A DNA stretch of 64,000 nucleotides from contig JAKVJW010000008.1 in assembly GCA_022486815.1 (NCBI GenBank), forward strand, positions 43,030-107,029, written 5' to 3'. The stretch is from Prevotella sp. (GTDB lineage Bacteria; Bacteroidota; Bacteroidia; Bacteroidales; Bacteroidaceae). The notes beneath the pieces were generated by a model, which made no database searches, was not told the origin of the DNA, and saw only the letters and a list, made by a program, of their open reading frames with translations. Positions within the stretch are counted from its first letter, which is position 1; the number at the start of each line of letters is the position of its first letter. Made by a program: the position numbers and the translations under genes. This document shows positions 1-8,933 of this stretch, piece by piece.

Positions 1-1596
1 ATAGCATTCTTCACTTCCTTGATTTTCATCGCAGATCTGTCACTCTATGCTTTTTGGCAGTATAAAATGGATGCTTCCATATTTATATATCTGGGATCTC
101 CCAAACAGGCCTTTGCCAGTGTGTCCACAGGATATATTCTTCTTCGTATCCTAATTATTCTTATGCTGACAGCCTTGATAACGGGATTACTTTACAAGAC
201 TACTCCTCAATATTTTCCACAAATTGACCAACACAAACGACAAACTTTCAACACCTTATGGGCACTCCCTCTGGGGGGAATTTTGTTTCTGATCATTCGA
301 GGAGGCTGGACAGTAGCCACCGCAAATGTAAGCCAGGTATATTTCAGTGGAGATCAGTTTCTTAATCAGTCTGCCATAAATCCAGACTTCAATTTACTTT
401 GGAGTATAGGAAAGCAAAACGACTATTCAAAAGAATTCAACTTTTTCAATGAATCCAAGAGAAAAGATCTCATGACCGGGCTGTATCCCAAAGAGGATAC
501 CAACACAGAAGAAATTCTTACAACACGTCGTCCGAATGTATTAATCATTCTGATGGAAAGTTTCGGAGGAACATTCATTAAACCTTTGGGAGGAGTTCCA
601 TACGTTGCACCCCATCTAAACCAACTGACAAAAGAAGGCATTTTCTTCTCCAATTGCTACGCCAACAGTTTCCGTACAGACCGTGGCAGTGTCTGTGCTT
701 TCAGTGGCTACCCGGGACTGCCTACTGTTTCTATCATGAAGGTACCTGCACTCAGTAAGACGATGCCTTGTATAGCACGGTCATTCGCCAAAGCGGGATA
801 TAAGACGGACTTTCTCTATGGTGGAGATCCTAATTTTACGGATATGCAGAGTTATCTGCTTATGGGTGGCTACCAGCATATCACATCAGAAAATGATTTT
901 ACAGAAGCACAAAAGAATTACAGTAAATGGGGTGTCAATGATGCTGTAACATTCGACTATCTCTATCATCAGATTGCTCATCGTGACCCGAAGTCACATT
1001 GGTTGACGACATTCCTGACCCTTAGCAGTCATGAACCTTTCAAAGTTCCTTATCACCGTCTGGCCGATAAAGAACTAAACGCCTTTGCCTTTACGGATGC
1101 CTGTATCGGCAAATTGATTGCCCGTCTAAAGGCTCTCCCACAATGGAAGAACCTATTAATCGTATTCCTGCCCGACCATGGTATCTATTATCCGGAAAAA
1201 GGAGAACGTAATGGCCCTCGATATTATCGGATACCTCTGATCTGGACCGGCGGAGCCGTACGCAAGCCAATGGTTATCAGTAAAATCATGAATCAGGCTG
1301 ACCTTCCAGCCACCATTCTCGGACAACTTGGCCTCTCTCATCAAGACTATCCTTTCAGCCGGAATGTACTCAGTACTTCCTACATTCATCCTTTCGCCTT
1401 CTACTCTTTTGTCAATGGTTTTGGCTATTGTGACAGTACGGGTGTAAGCGTCTATGACGATGTCTCAGGAAAAGAGATAATCCCTCAGAATCGATCTGGC
1501 AAACAACGGATTGAAAAAGGAAAAGCCATCTTACAAAGTCTCTACAAGGACTTAGGTGAAAGACAAAAGAATAATCATTTGACTCATAAAAGGTAA
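1..1596 (+). CDS. LTA synthase/sulfatase-family membrane protein (5' truncated by window edge)
   Basis: The reading frame is open from base 1, so the true start lies upstream. The visible N-terminus is hydrophobic, with membrane segments at about residues 1-20, 40-60 and 80-100. A soluble C-terminal domain of the alkaline phosphatase/sulfatase superfamily follows and would face the periplasm. Motifs seen are LIILMESFGGTF (first metal-binding Glu), FRTDRGSVCAFSG (likely Thr nucleophile), SSHEPF and LPDHG (metal-binding Asp-His). This matches the LtaS/MdoB-like family, which moves phosphoglycerol or phosphoethanolamine groups onto lipids or glycans. Bacteroidetes do not make Gram-positive lipoteichoic acid, so the substrate is probably an envelope lipid or glycan; this is inference. 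A strong hairpin terminator follows. Confidence 0.85.
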   Translation: MAFFTSLIFIADLSLYAFWQYKMDASIFIYLGSPKQAFASVSTGYILLRILIILMLTALITGLLYKTTPQYFPQIDQHKRQTFNTLWALPLGGILFLIIRGGWTVATANVSQVYFSGDQFLNQSAINPDFNLLWSIGKQNDYSKEFNFFNESKRKDLMTGLYPKEDTNTEEILTTRRPNVLIILMESFGGTFIKPLGGVPYVAPHLNQLTKEGIFFSNCYANSFRTDRGSVCAFSGYPGLPTVSIMKVPALSKTMPCIARSFAKAGYKTDFLYGGDPNFTDMQSYLLMGGYQHITSENDFTEAQKNYSKWGVNDAVTFDYLYHQIAHRDPKSHWLTTFLTLSSHEPFKVPYHRLADKELNAFAFTDACIGKLIARLKALPQWKNLLIVFLPDHGIYYPEKGERNGPRYYRIPLIWTGGAVRKPMVISKIMNQADLPATILGQLGLSHQDYPFSRNVLSTSYIHPFAFYSFVNGFGYCDSTGVSVYDDVSGKEIIPQNRSGKQRIEKGKAILQSLYKDLGERQKNNHLTHKR

Positions 1597-1634
1597 AAAT
1601 GAAAATTTAAAGAGAACATTTCCGTTACAAAATC

Positions 1635-1678
1635 AAATGGGCTACCGTGAATAATTCATGATAGTCCATTTTGTTTTT
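1635..1678. terminator. Hairpin terminator between convergent genes
   Basis: Long near-perfect inverted repeat (AAATGGGCTA... paired with ...TAGTCCATTT, positions 1635-1671) followed by TTGTTTTT on the plus strand. It lies between the convergent sulfatase-family and GH2 genes and could act in both directions. Confidence 0.75.
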
Positions 1679-1730
1679 AGTACTCATTGTCAAACAACTC
1701 CAGCATCTCTCTTACACATAAGTTACCTTT

Positions 1731-4613
1731 TTATTTCAACTTCGGTTTCAACTCATCCGGCGAATCTTTCGTAAACATATTTACTTTAGGGGCCTCTTTC
1801 TCATAGAGATCGGATATCGTTTTCAAAGGAACACAAAGTGTAGGCTGGAAACGCGGACTGCTCATATAATCAAGGATAGATTTACGGAGTTGACGGGCTA
1901 CCAGTCGTATATCAAGATGGTTTGAAAGGTCTATGGTGGTCATCATCAACTTGCCATTGAGCACATTAGCTTCAAAAAGCATACCGAGTTTTCTACTGAC
2001 ATGCCAGGTATCTATCGATTGTACAATAGGTTGATAATCCTTCGGAAACTCTGAAAGGTTCATGACCTGGGCTTTGTTTACCAATTCCCACCAGTTCAGA
2101 TTCTGCCAGTTGTCTGTAGGAAACTCTGCAAAAACAGGATGATGGTTTTTTATATAAGAACCTGTAGTATGCGGAGGACGCATCTTAAACCAACTTGTAT
2201 TCCAGAATACCGGAAGATAAGTCTGTTTCACATCATCACCGTATTTTATCTTTCCGGCAGCCACAAGAAGGACCTTTCCCCCCTTACGCAGGATACTAAC
2301 AGCTTTTGCATCAAGCGTATCAGAAATATATACAGTCGCCGGATGCGGCAGATTTACAGGAGGATAAACCCAGAAATCCCACTGATTCTTCACTGCATTG
2401 ACAGCCTTCGGATCAGAATCAGGAATACCGGTCACACAAGATACCGTCAACGTGAGTTTTGCGGGATGAGTAACTTTCGAAGGATCAAATACGACAGTTC
2501 CTAAAAGGAAGTTCTTCCCTACCGGAATATCGCAGACACGCAAAACACCTGAAGACAATGTATCTGCCCCTTCCGTAACCGTATAGAAAGTCTTGGCTTT
2601 GCGGATAGTGCCGGAATAAGCATTATACAACTCTACCGGTACATTTACCGTATCTTCTGTGGAAAACACAAATTTTCTGAAACGTGCCAGAGGAACTATC
2701 GGAGAACAGAACTCTCTCCACTCCGGTGCCGTAACGTATCCTTTCTCCTTCCAGAAGACATTCAAGGGGCCTACAAGAGCAGTCCCCTGACCACTGTAAT
2801 CATTCAGTCCAAGTAAGAAGAAACCAGAATAATCCTTTGTCCTGAGATTACGTTCGATTTCGTATTTATACGCCAGCACCTGGAGTTTACCACTGGCATG
2901 AAGAAACTTTTCAGCCATGTCAGACATACCATGGTCATGAAGCAAGTCGGCAAAGATATCAAAATTCTTTGCCTTATATACACCTGTGTACTGACTACGT
3001 TCCTTCAGATCAGGGAAAGCACACCATTGTCCCTGTTCATGAGCAATAACAGGAGAATCATTCTCACCGGGTCCCTTAAAATTACGTGGATGAAGTATAT
3101 CGTTAAAATAATCATCATTGCTTTGTGGCGCATGACTGGTCCAATCAAGTCCTCGGCCCCCACCCTTCACATGATAATCACTTCCGGAATCCCACGCCCA
3201 GCCTCCTCCGACCGATGCGCCACAGTAAACTCTTCTCGGATCATATCGCTTCATCTGGTTAACCCAGTTATTACACCATTTCACCCAATCGCCAGCTGGT
3301 TCATTACCCGCTGCCATCATCACGAAACTAGGATGATTGCCGTATGTATCAACGATACGCTTCGTCTCAGCCATCAGATAAGTATCAATCTTCATCCCTC
3401 GTCCGAGTTTAACTCCGTGATTCGGCCAGGACGGACCTTCAGGCTGAAGATAAAAGCCGATCTGATCTGCTGCAGTAAATGCTGCTTCAGGAGGGCAATA
3501 ACTATGGAAACGCATCGCATTCAGGCCATAGGCCTTGCATTTTCTAAAGATAGCCAGCCACGAATCAACATCACAAGGAGGATAACCGGTCAATGGAAAA
3601 TTACAATTTTCAACCGTCCCCCGAATCCATATCGGTTGACCGTTCATATATAGCTGACGGCCTTTTATACTAATCTGACGGACCCCGAATATTACTCGAG
3701 AGGTATCTTTTCTGACCAAGACACTAAGGTGATAGACATTGGGATGGAACGCATCCCAAGACTTCAAAGAACAGGAAAGTTGATATTTTCTGGTAGATTG
3801 GCTGTCAGAGACGGAGTCTGATTGAGAATGAAGGACCTTCACCGGTTGATTATCAATAAGAAAACGTACCGATCTTTCAAAACCCTTTATCCCTTGTACA
3901 ACAACCTGTAAAGAATGGCTTCGTTCATCGTACTGTCCTACACGGATCCGATCAACCGTTTTACGGTCTCTGACCAACAATTGTATTCTCCCAACAATAC
4001 CATTCCAGTTGCCTTGTGTCTGATCCGTAACACTATGAGAATCTTTACCCACATCCACATTTTCTATCCCATTGTAAACCCGGACAGCAATCTGGTTCAT
4101 CTTACCAAAGGATAAATATCGTGTGAGATCATACTGATGAGGCGTACTCAGGGAAAGTTGATGTCCCACCTCCTTTCCATTCACATAGACAGTTGTCTCG
4201 ATATGAGGACGTTCGAGAAAGAGAATGATGCGATTTTTCTTCCAATACGCAGGAATACTGACCGACTTCCAGTACCATGCCGGACCCACATAATGCTTCG
4301 CAGGAGTCAGGAAGAACGGAAACTTTATATTTCCCGGTTGGCGGTATTTCGCCATATAGGGATTATAATAATAGCTCGAATCATACAACGAGCATGTCCA
4401 CTTTGTATCTGCAGACACCTCATCACCTTTGCCATTGGTCAACATAGAACCTGGTAAAGTGATACGTTCTCCTTTTATCTTTTCCAGGCAAGAAGGATTA
4501 GAAACATCTCCAATTGAAAAGTTCCAGTAACCGGACAGATCAATTCTGTTCTGGGCATCGGCCATAAATCCGAATAAGACCCAGATCAAACAAAAAAATA
4601 TTAGCTTTTTCAA
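1731..4613 (-). CDS. Glycoside hydrolase family 2 enzyme (beta-galactosidase/glucuronidase-like), secreted
   Basis: 960 residues. A signal peptide (1-20, ending ADA-Q) sends it to the periplasm or beyond. A jelly-roll sugar-binding domain covers about 100-220, an Ig-like domain 220-315, and a TIM barrel about 320-620, followed by C-terminal beta domains. The acid/base Glu is in the GNEP motif (about residue 438) and the nucleophile Glu in AHEQGQW (about 526), so it should be active. GH2 enzymes release beta-linked galactose, glucuronate, mannose or alpha-arabinopyranose; the exact sugar cannot be read here. The start must be TTG: a stop lies two codons upstream, and the next Met (residue 17) would destroy the signal peptide. 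It is the last gene of the rhaM/GH2 minus-strand cluster. It is clearly paralogous to the degenerate protein at 5190-6683. Confidence 0.9.
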   Translation of the reverse strand: MKKLIFFCLIWVLFGFMADAQNRIDLSGYWNFSIGDVSNPSCLEKIKGERITLPGSMLTNGKGDEVSADTKWTCSLYDSSYYYNPYMAKYRQPGNIKFPFFLTPAKHYVGPAWYWKSVSIPAYWKKNRIILFLERPHIETTVYVNGKEVGHQLSLSTPHQYDLTRYLSFGKMNQIAVRVYNGIENVDVGKDSHSVTDQTQGNWNGIVGRIQLLVRDRKTVDRIRVGQYDERSHSLQVVVQGIKGFERSVRFLIDNQPVKVLHSQSDSVSDSQSTRKYQLSCSLKSWDAFHPNVYHLSVLVRKDTSRVIFGVRQISIKGRQLYMNGQPIWIRGTVENCNFPLTGYPPCDVDSWLAIFRKCKAYGLNAMRFHSYCPPEAAFTAADQIGFYLQPEGPSWPNHGVKLGRGMKIDTYLMAETKRIVDTYGNHPSFVMMAAGNEPAGDWVKWCNNWVNQMKRYDPRRVYCGASVGGGWAWDSGSDYHVKGGGRGLDWTSHAPQSNDDYFNDILHPRNFKGPGENDSPVIAHEQGQWCAFPDLKERSQYTGVYKAKNFDIFADLLHDHGMSDMAEKFLHASGKLQVLAYKYEIERNLRTKDYSGFFLLGLNDYSGQGTALVGPLNVFWKEKGYVTAPEWREFCSPIVPLARFRKFVFSTEDTVNVPVELYNAYSGTIRKAKTFYTVTEGADTLSSGVLRVCDIPVGKNFLLGTVVFDPSKVTHPAKLTLTVSCVTGIPDSDPKAVNAVKNQWDFWVYPPVNLPHPATVYISDTLDAKAVSILRKGGKVLLVAAGKIKYGDDVKQTYLPVFWNTSWFKMRPPHTTGSYIKNHHPVFAEFPTDNWQNLNWWELVNKAQVMNLSEFPKDYQPIVQSIDTWHVSRKLGMLFEANVLNGKLMMTTIDLSNHLDIRLVARQLRKSILDYMSSPRFQPTLCVPLKTISDLYEKEAPKVNMFTKDSPDELKPKLK

Positions 4614-4702
4614 AAGTCAAGAATATAAAATATGAGAAAAACTTTTAAATAGGAAAAGACTTACAACTTATTTACCTTTCCCGAAAAATACGGACACCTT
4701 TT

Positions 4703-5023
4703 TCATTCCAAATGGAAAAGTTCTTCCAATGGAACACTAACCGGAGAATTATCCTTATTTGTATCCATAAGGTCTGCCATCATATTCCACCATTTCTGAG
4801 TGATCGGATCTACACGACTGGCATCCTGAGTATTCATATTCTTGTTACACTCTTGATAAGCAAACAAAAGGTTTGTTTCCTTATCCCAGAAGATACTATA
4901 GTTACTGACTCCTTGATTTTCTTTAATCATCTTTACCATTTCCGGCCAGATAGCAGCATGACGTTTAGCATACTCCACTTCACAACCCGGCTTCAAATGC
5001 ATTTTAAAAGCAAATCGTTTCAT
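4703..5023 (-). CDS. rhaM: L-rhamnose mutarotase
   Basis: 106 residues, the usual length for the family, starting at ATG 5023 (MKRFAFKM). It interconverts alpha and beta anomers of L-rhamnose in the cytoplasm, feeding rhamnose isomerase. Family features seen are the N-terminal strand followed by HLKPGCEVEYAKRH, WPEM, the NYSIFWD and LFAYQE strands, and a C-terminal WW-x-MMADLMDTN segment with PLEELFHLE. This dimeric ferredoxin-like fold family is also called DUF718. It sits between the two GH2-family genes, which points to a rhamnose-containing substrate such as rhamnogalacturonan. An in-frame upstream extension to 5098 lacks family similarity and is not included. Confidence 0.92.
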   Translation of the reverse strand: MKRFAFKMHLKPGCEVEYAKRHAAIWPEMVKMIKENQGVSNYSIFWDKETNLLFAYQECNKNMNTQDASRVDPITQKWWNMMADLMDTNKDNSPVSVPLEELFHLE

Positions 5024-5189
5024 GATTGTTTGTTTTTGATATTGTCTTAGTGATTCTATTCCTCCATGTATGCGAAACATGAAGTAATCTATATACAAAA
5101 ATACTAAAAATAATTATACAATAGTAATGTTATACTAGGATTTCATCTTTTTTATCCAGAATAACATAAGATAGATGAATTCACAATAA

Positions 5190-6683
5190 TCACCTCTCCA
5201 GAAGCACAGGAGTTATGACATTCAATTCTCGATGATTTTCGTTCACTTTACCTTCACCGACATAATTCCAAGCCAGGTTGTTTTCGTCCGTAACTTCACA
5301 GTAGATTCTTCGTGGATCATACTGATCCATCGCTTTTATCCAGTCATCCTCTTTTTTCAACGATTTTCCATGAGTTCCTTTTGGAGCAATTATCATCACC
5401 AAACTCGGATGATTCCCATAAATATCAACAATACGCTTAGTCTCTTTTATAATATTCACCGGTATCTTCAGACTGCTGTTCCCCGTCTGACTTAACAAGG
5501 AAGAGCTTTCCATTTCCAGATAAAAGCCCAGACAATCAGCAGCTGTAAAAGCAGCTTCCGGAGGACATAGCCCATGAAAACGAATGGCATTCACCCCAAA
5601 TTCTTTATAATGCCTGAAGAGATCAAACCAGAAATCCACATTAGTGGAAAGAGAAGCTGTCAACGAGAAATCCCGATCGACTACTGCTCCATGAAAAGAA
5701 ACATAATGACCATTAATATAACACTGTCCTTCCTTGACGCTGATGTCACGAATACCAAAAAAAGTACATAATGTATCTCTCTTCACTACCATACTCAACT
5801 CATAAGTATTCGGATGAGAATCGTCCCATCTGTCCAAAAAGCATAAAAGATGGTATTCTCGCGTCATCAATCCTTCTTGAGCAGGCCTGTCCTCAACATC
5901 CAACACTTTAACAGGACTATCCTCAAGCAGGAATTTCAATCCTTTATCAAATCCGTTATCTCCTTGAAGAAACACCTGAAGGGAATGTTTCTGTTCGTCA
6001 TACTTTCCGATCTTGACCTTCAAAACTGTTTGCTTTGCTCTTGCCTGTAACTCTATTTTCCCCCCTACGCCATTCCAATCGTTTTGAAAAACAGAAGAAG
6101 CAAAGTGAGAGCTTGTACTCAATGCCAAATTCCTTATTTCATTATCGACTTTAATCGCAATTTGGTTGATACTGCCAAAAGTCAGATAAGGTGTTACATC
6201 ACATTGATGAGGTAAAGAACTAATGATAGAATGCCCTATTGCCTTCCCATTGACATAGACAGTAGTTTTAATATGGGGACGCCCTAAAAAGAATATGATA
6301 CGTGATTTTTTCCATCCCTTAGGAACAAAAAAAGATTTCCAATACCAGACTGAACCCACATAATTGATTTCGGGTTCAGGCAAAGACGATAACTTTATCT
6401 CTCCACGCTGGTAAGATTTAGACATAAAAGAATCATAGAAGTAACTCGCATCATTCAGTAAACCTCCCCGTTTCGTATCAAGAGGAGCCACACTCCCCTT
6501 TCCATTTGCCAGGATAGAATTAGGCAAAGAGATTCTCTCCCCCACCTTATCGACTAAGGCAGAAGGATCAGATATCCTATCGGTCGTATACCACCAATAA
6601 CCGGATAGATCTATTTTTTCTTGTGCATTAACCTTCAAGATAACCAAAAGAACACACAAAAAAGACAAGAACCATTTCTTCAT
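5190..6683 (-). CDS. Truncated, catalytically dead GH2-like paralogue
   Basis: 497 residues with an intact signal peptide (ends VNA-Q). It aligns end to end with the first half of the neighbouring GH2 enzyme: same DLSGYW start, same sugar-binding domain (YVNGK, PHQ, WNG), same PPEAAFTAAD and ETKRIVD-YGNHPS motifs. Where the active paralogue has the acid/base GNEP, this one reads APKGTH. It ends at about the position of active residue 480, before the nucleophile Glu, and the downstream sequence to 5098 shows no continued homology. It therefore cannot work as a normal GH2 hydrolase. It is either a decaying duplicate or a secreted sugar-binding pseudoenzyme. The 497-codon frame contains no internal frameshift, which slightly favours maintained expression. 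Confidence 0.75.
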   Translation of the reverse strand: MKKWFLSFLCVLLVILKVNAQEKIDLSGYWWYTTDRISDPSALVDKVGERISLPNSILANGKGSVAPLDTKRGGLLNDASYFYDSFMSKSYQRGEIKLSSLPEPEINYVGSVWYWKSFFVPKGWKKSRIIFFLGRPHIKTTVYVNGKAIGHSIISSLPHQCDVTPYLTFGSINQIAIKVDNEIRNLALSTSSHFASSVFQNDWNGVGGKIELQARAKQTVLKVKIGKYDEQKHSLQVFLQGDNGFDKGLKFLLEDSPVKVLDVEDRPAQEGLMTREYHLLCFLDRWDDSHPNTYELSMVVKRDTLCTFFGIRDISVKEGQCYINGHYVSFHGAVVDRDFSLTASLSTNVDFWFDLFRHYKEFGVNAIRFHGLCPPEAAFTAADCLGFYLEMESSSLLSQTGNSSLKIPVNIIKETKRIVDIYGNHPSLVMIIAPKGTHGKSLKKEDDWIKAMDQYDPRRIYCEVTDENNLAWNYVGEGKVNENHRELNVITPVLLER

Positions 6684-6981
6684 GCCTACATCATCTTAAA
6701 CCGATATTTCCTGCATACCCTTTTTGCAGGATTATTTTTCCAGAAGAATATCAACAGCGGATTTATATATTAAGTATATCTGTTCAGAAACAAATCTTTT
6801 CATGGCCCATACAAGGAACATTATTACACATACCAATGTATATTTCTCCCCACAGTGACAAATTTAATAAAACATTCAGAATAGAGCAACATTTTTAATA
6901 GTTTTTATCATTTTTCCTTCAAGGTTGAAATAGAATTCAAACTTATAGCGTAAAAATGTCCACATTAGAAATGGTCTGAGA

Positions 6982-7042
6982 CAAAAAAAAACCAAAACAG
7001 TTCAAGACCTGGCAAAAGTTTTAAAACAGCCAGGCCCTGAAC
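6982..7042 (-). terminator. Strong terminator downstream of the sus operon
   Basis: On the minus strand, GTTCAGGGCCTGGC pairs with GCCAGGTCTTGAAC (14-bp stem with G-U pairs, 7042-7029 with 7013-7000). A T-rich tract including nine T at 6990-6982 follows. Confidence 0.8.
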
Positions 7043-7068
7043 GGTCAGAACTCATGAAAACAAATACC

Positions 7069-7096
7069 AAAAAGACCGGAATATAAAATTCCGGCC
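7069..7096 (-). terminator. First of two tandem terminators after susD
   Basis: On the minus strand, GGCCGGAAT (7096-7088) pairs with ATTCCGGTC (7082-7074) across a five-base loop, followed by TTTTT (7073-7069). It lies just after the susD stop at 7151. Confidence 0.8.
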
Positions 7097-7150
7097 TCTA
7101 CTAAATCAACCATTATAGAATAAGCAACTACTGCCTAATAAAGTTCACCA

Positions 7151-8908
7151 TCATTTATTCCATCCAGGGTTCTGAGTCAGATTACCTTGAGACCTGAGGA
7201 TATCCTTCTCTGGAATAGGGAAGAGATACATCTTATTATCCCATTCACGATTCTGATAATCAGGACGATATGTAAAAGATCCATCATCATTCTTCGTGAT
7301 CTTAAGTTCTTTTACTTTCTTGAAATATTCGTCACCTTCTTTCCAGCGCCGAACATCGAAGAAGCGTTGGTCCTCAAAGCACATTTCAACGAAGCGTTCA
7401 TTCTTATACTTCTCCCAGAACTCATCATTTGACAAGGTAGAAGGCAATGCCGGCATATTCACACCCGGTCTCTGACGGATCAAATTCACTGCCTGAAGAG
7501 CAGAAAGTTTACAACCTGCAGGAACAGCCGTATAAGAACCGGTAGCACGAAAGGCTGCCTCAGCATAGTCCAGATAGATTTCACCTAAACGGAATGTCAT
7601 CCAGGAATGACGAGAGGTTTTCTTCCTGCCTGTAGAAGACAGGTCCAAATTCCCATCAAGAAGTTTTTTCAAGTAATATCCTGTAGGAGTTCCCCCTACT
7701 TTAGGCTCACCGCTGACACCACCGTAGAAGGTCTCAAGTCCATCGCCATTAGATATCGGCCATTTCTTCTCACCATTCACGGCAAAGACCATGGCAAAAC
7801 GAGGATCACGGTTAGCAAATGGTTTCTTAGGATCAAAACTCGGATCTTTACTCTCAAAACCATTATTAGTCAGAATCACGTCATATCCATTCTTGGTCTG
7901 AAAAGCCTCAGCAAGCGTCTCACTCGGACAGTTGCCTCCACCTCCTGCACTGTTAATACCAACCGGGAAGTTTCTGGATTCTGGTTTTCCAAAATCGTCT
8001 ATGCGGCGAGCATAGATCAACTCCGGATTATTACTTTTACCCGGCATAAAACTGCTCGGTCCCCAATTGCTGGTATAGCCTCCCAGATAAATACCTTGAA
8101 TAGCTGCTGAATCAAGCACAGCCTGGCAAGTCTTGGCAGCCAACAGATATTTATCATTATGAGAACCATCCGTATTAAACAGTGGGCTGGCTGCATACAA
8201 TGCAACACGGGCTTTGAGGGACATGGCCACCAACTTGTTGAAACGGCCGGTTTCGGCGGGACTCATCGTATTAGAACCCAAATTTGTATAATCCATAGGA
8301 AGATGATCCTGTACAGAATTACAAGTAGCAATAATAGAATCCAATACGTCTTCAGCCGGCATCCGCTTCAAAACATTCCGCTGATCCTTTGTCAGATTAG
8401 CGGTATAGTAAGGTACTGCTCCATATTGGCGTACAAGAAGAAAATAGAAATAGGCACGAAGCAATTTCACCTCGTATGGAAAACGCTTGTATTGAGCCAG
8501 ATTACGATAGTAATTATCTGTATTCAACTGATCATTAAAATCTAAATCTTTGAAGTTATACAGAAAATCATTGCAGTCAGCAATAGCCTTGTAACTGGCA
8601 CTCCACTGAGCTGACAAAGGATTTGACGGGCTCCAAGAGCCGTCAAAAAAGTTATTTACAGAAGTACTGGTATTGCAATATACAGCTTCATCCGAAGCAG
8701 ATGCAAGCATTCCGCCGCCATAATTGTCGCCATAATCATAATCCAGTTGACTATATATATTGGAAACCAGACCGTCAGTCCTTTCATAAATCCGGGAGAC
8801 GTAATCTTTATTCACATTGTCATACTCATGATAGTTGAGTTGGTCACTGCAAGAGACCAGTACAAGAGATACACAAGCTATGCCAAATATAATTTTATTG
8901 ATTTTCAT
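7151..8908 (-). CDS. SusD/RagB-family outer-membrane glycan-binding lipoprotein
   Basis: 585 residues with a lipoprotein signal (VLVSC, lipid-modified Cys at about residue 20). SusD-family proteins sit on the cell surface, bind oligosaccharide and form a lid over the SusC channel. Typical features are the N-terminal helical TPR-like region (YKAIADCNDFLYN), the KLLRAYFYFLLVRQYGAVPY stretch, SLKARVALYAASP, and the C-terminal motifs RLGEIYLDYAEA and NERFVEMCFEDQRFFDVRRW. The protein ends NLTQNPGWN, the usual SusD ending. It pairs with the SusC gene 25 bases upstream and is the last gene of the four-gene sus operon, followed by tandem terminators. Confidence 0.95.
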   Translation of the reverse strand: MKINKIIFGIACVSLVLVSCSDQLNYHEYDNVNKDYVSRIYERTDGLVSNIYSQLDYDYGDNYGGGMLASASDEAVYCNTSTSVNNFFDGSWSPSNPLSAQWSASYKAIADCNDFLYNFKDLDFNDQLNTDNYYRNLAQYKRFPYEVKLLRAYFYFLLVRQYGAVPYYTANLTKDQRNVLKRMPAEDVLDSIIATCNSVQDHLPMDYTNLGSNTMSPAETGRFNKLVAMSLKARVALYAASPLFNTDGSHNDKYLLAAKTCQAVLDSAAIQGIYLGGYTSNWGPSSFMPGKSNNPELIYARRIDDFGKPESRNFPVGINSAGGGGNCPSETLAEAFQTKNGYDVILTNNGFESKDPSFDPKKPFANRDPRFAMVFAVNGEKKWPISNGDGLETFYGGVSGEPKVGGTPTGYYLKKLLDGNLDLSSTGRKKTSRHSWMTFRLGEIYLDYAEAAFRATGSYTAVPAGCKLSALQAVNLIRQRPGVNMPALPSTLSNDEFWEKYKNERFVEMCFEDQRFFDVRRWKEGDEYFKKVKELKITKNDDGSFTYRPDYQNREWDNKMYLFPIPEKDILRSQGNLTQNPGWNK

Positions 8909-8933
8909 TGTGTCTTATATTAATCATCCAACA

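Larger units (their letters stand above)
6684..7150. other. Intergenic spacer between the sus operon and the GH2/rhaM cluster
   Basis: No gene is seen in these 467 bases. The 7.1-kb side carries two tandem minus-strand terminators, listed separately. The rest is AT-rich and must hold the promoter for the GH2-like/rhaM/GH2 cluster, but I see no clean TAnnTTTG box. A small hairpin CCTGC...GCAGG lies near 6710-6735, in the likely leader. Confidence 0.5.

Noticed and set aside
2898..3653. 251-codon plus-strand frame opposite the GH2 gene
   Set aside because: Lies wholly antisense to a well-supported GH2 gene with intact motifs; its translation has no recognisable domain and looks like an antisense shadow.
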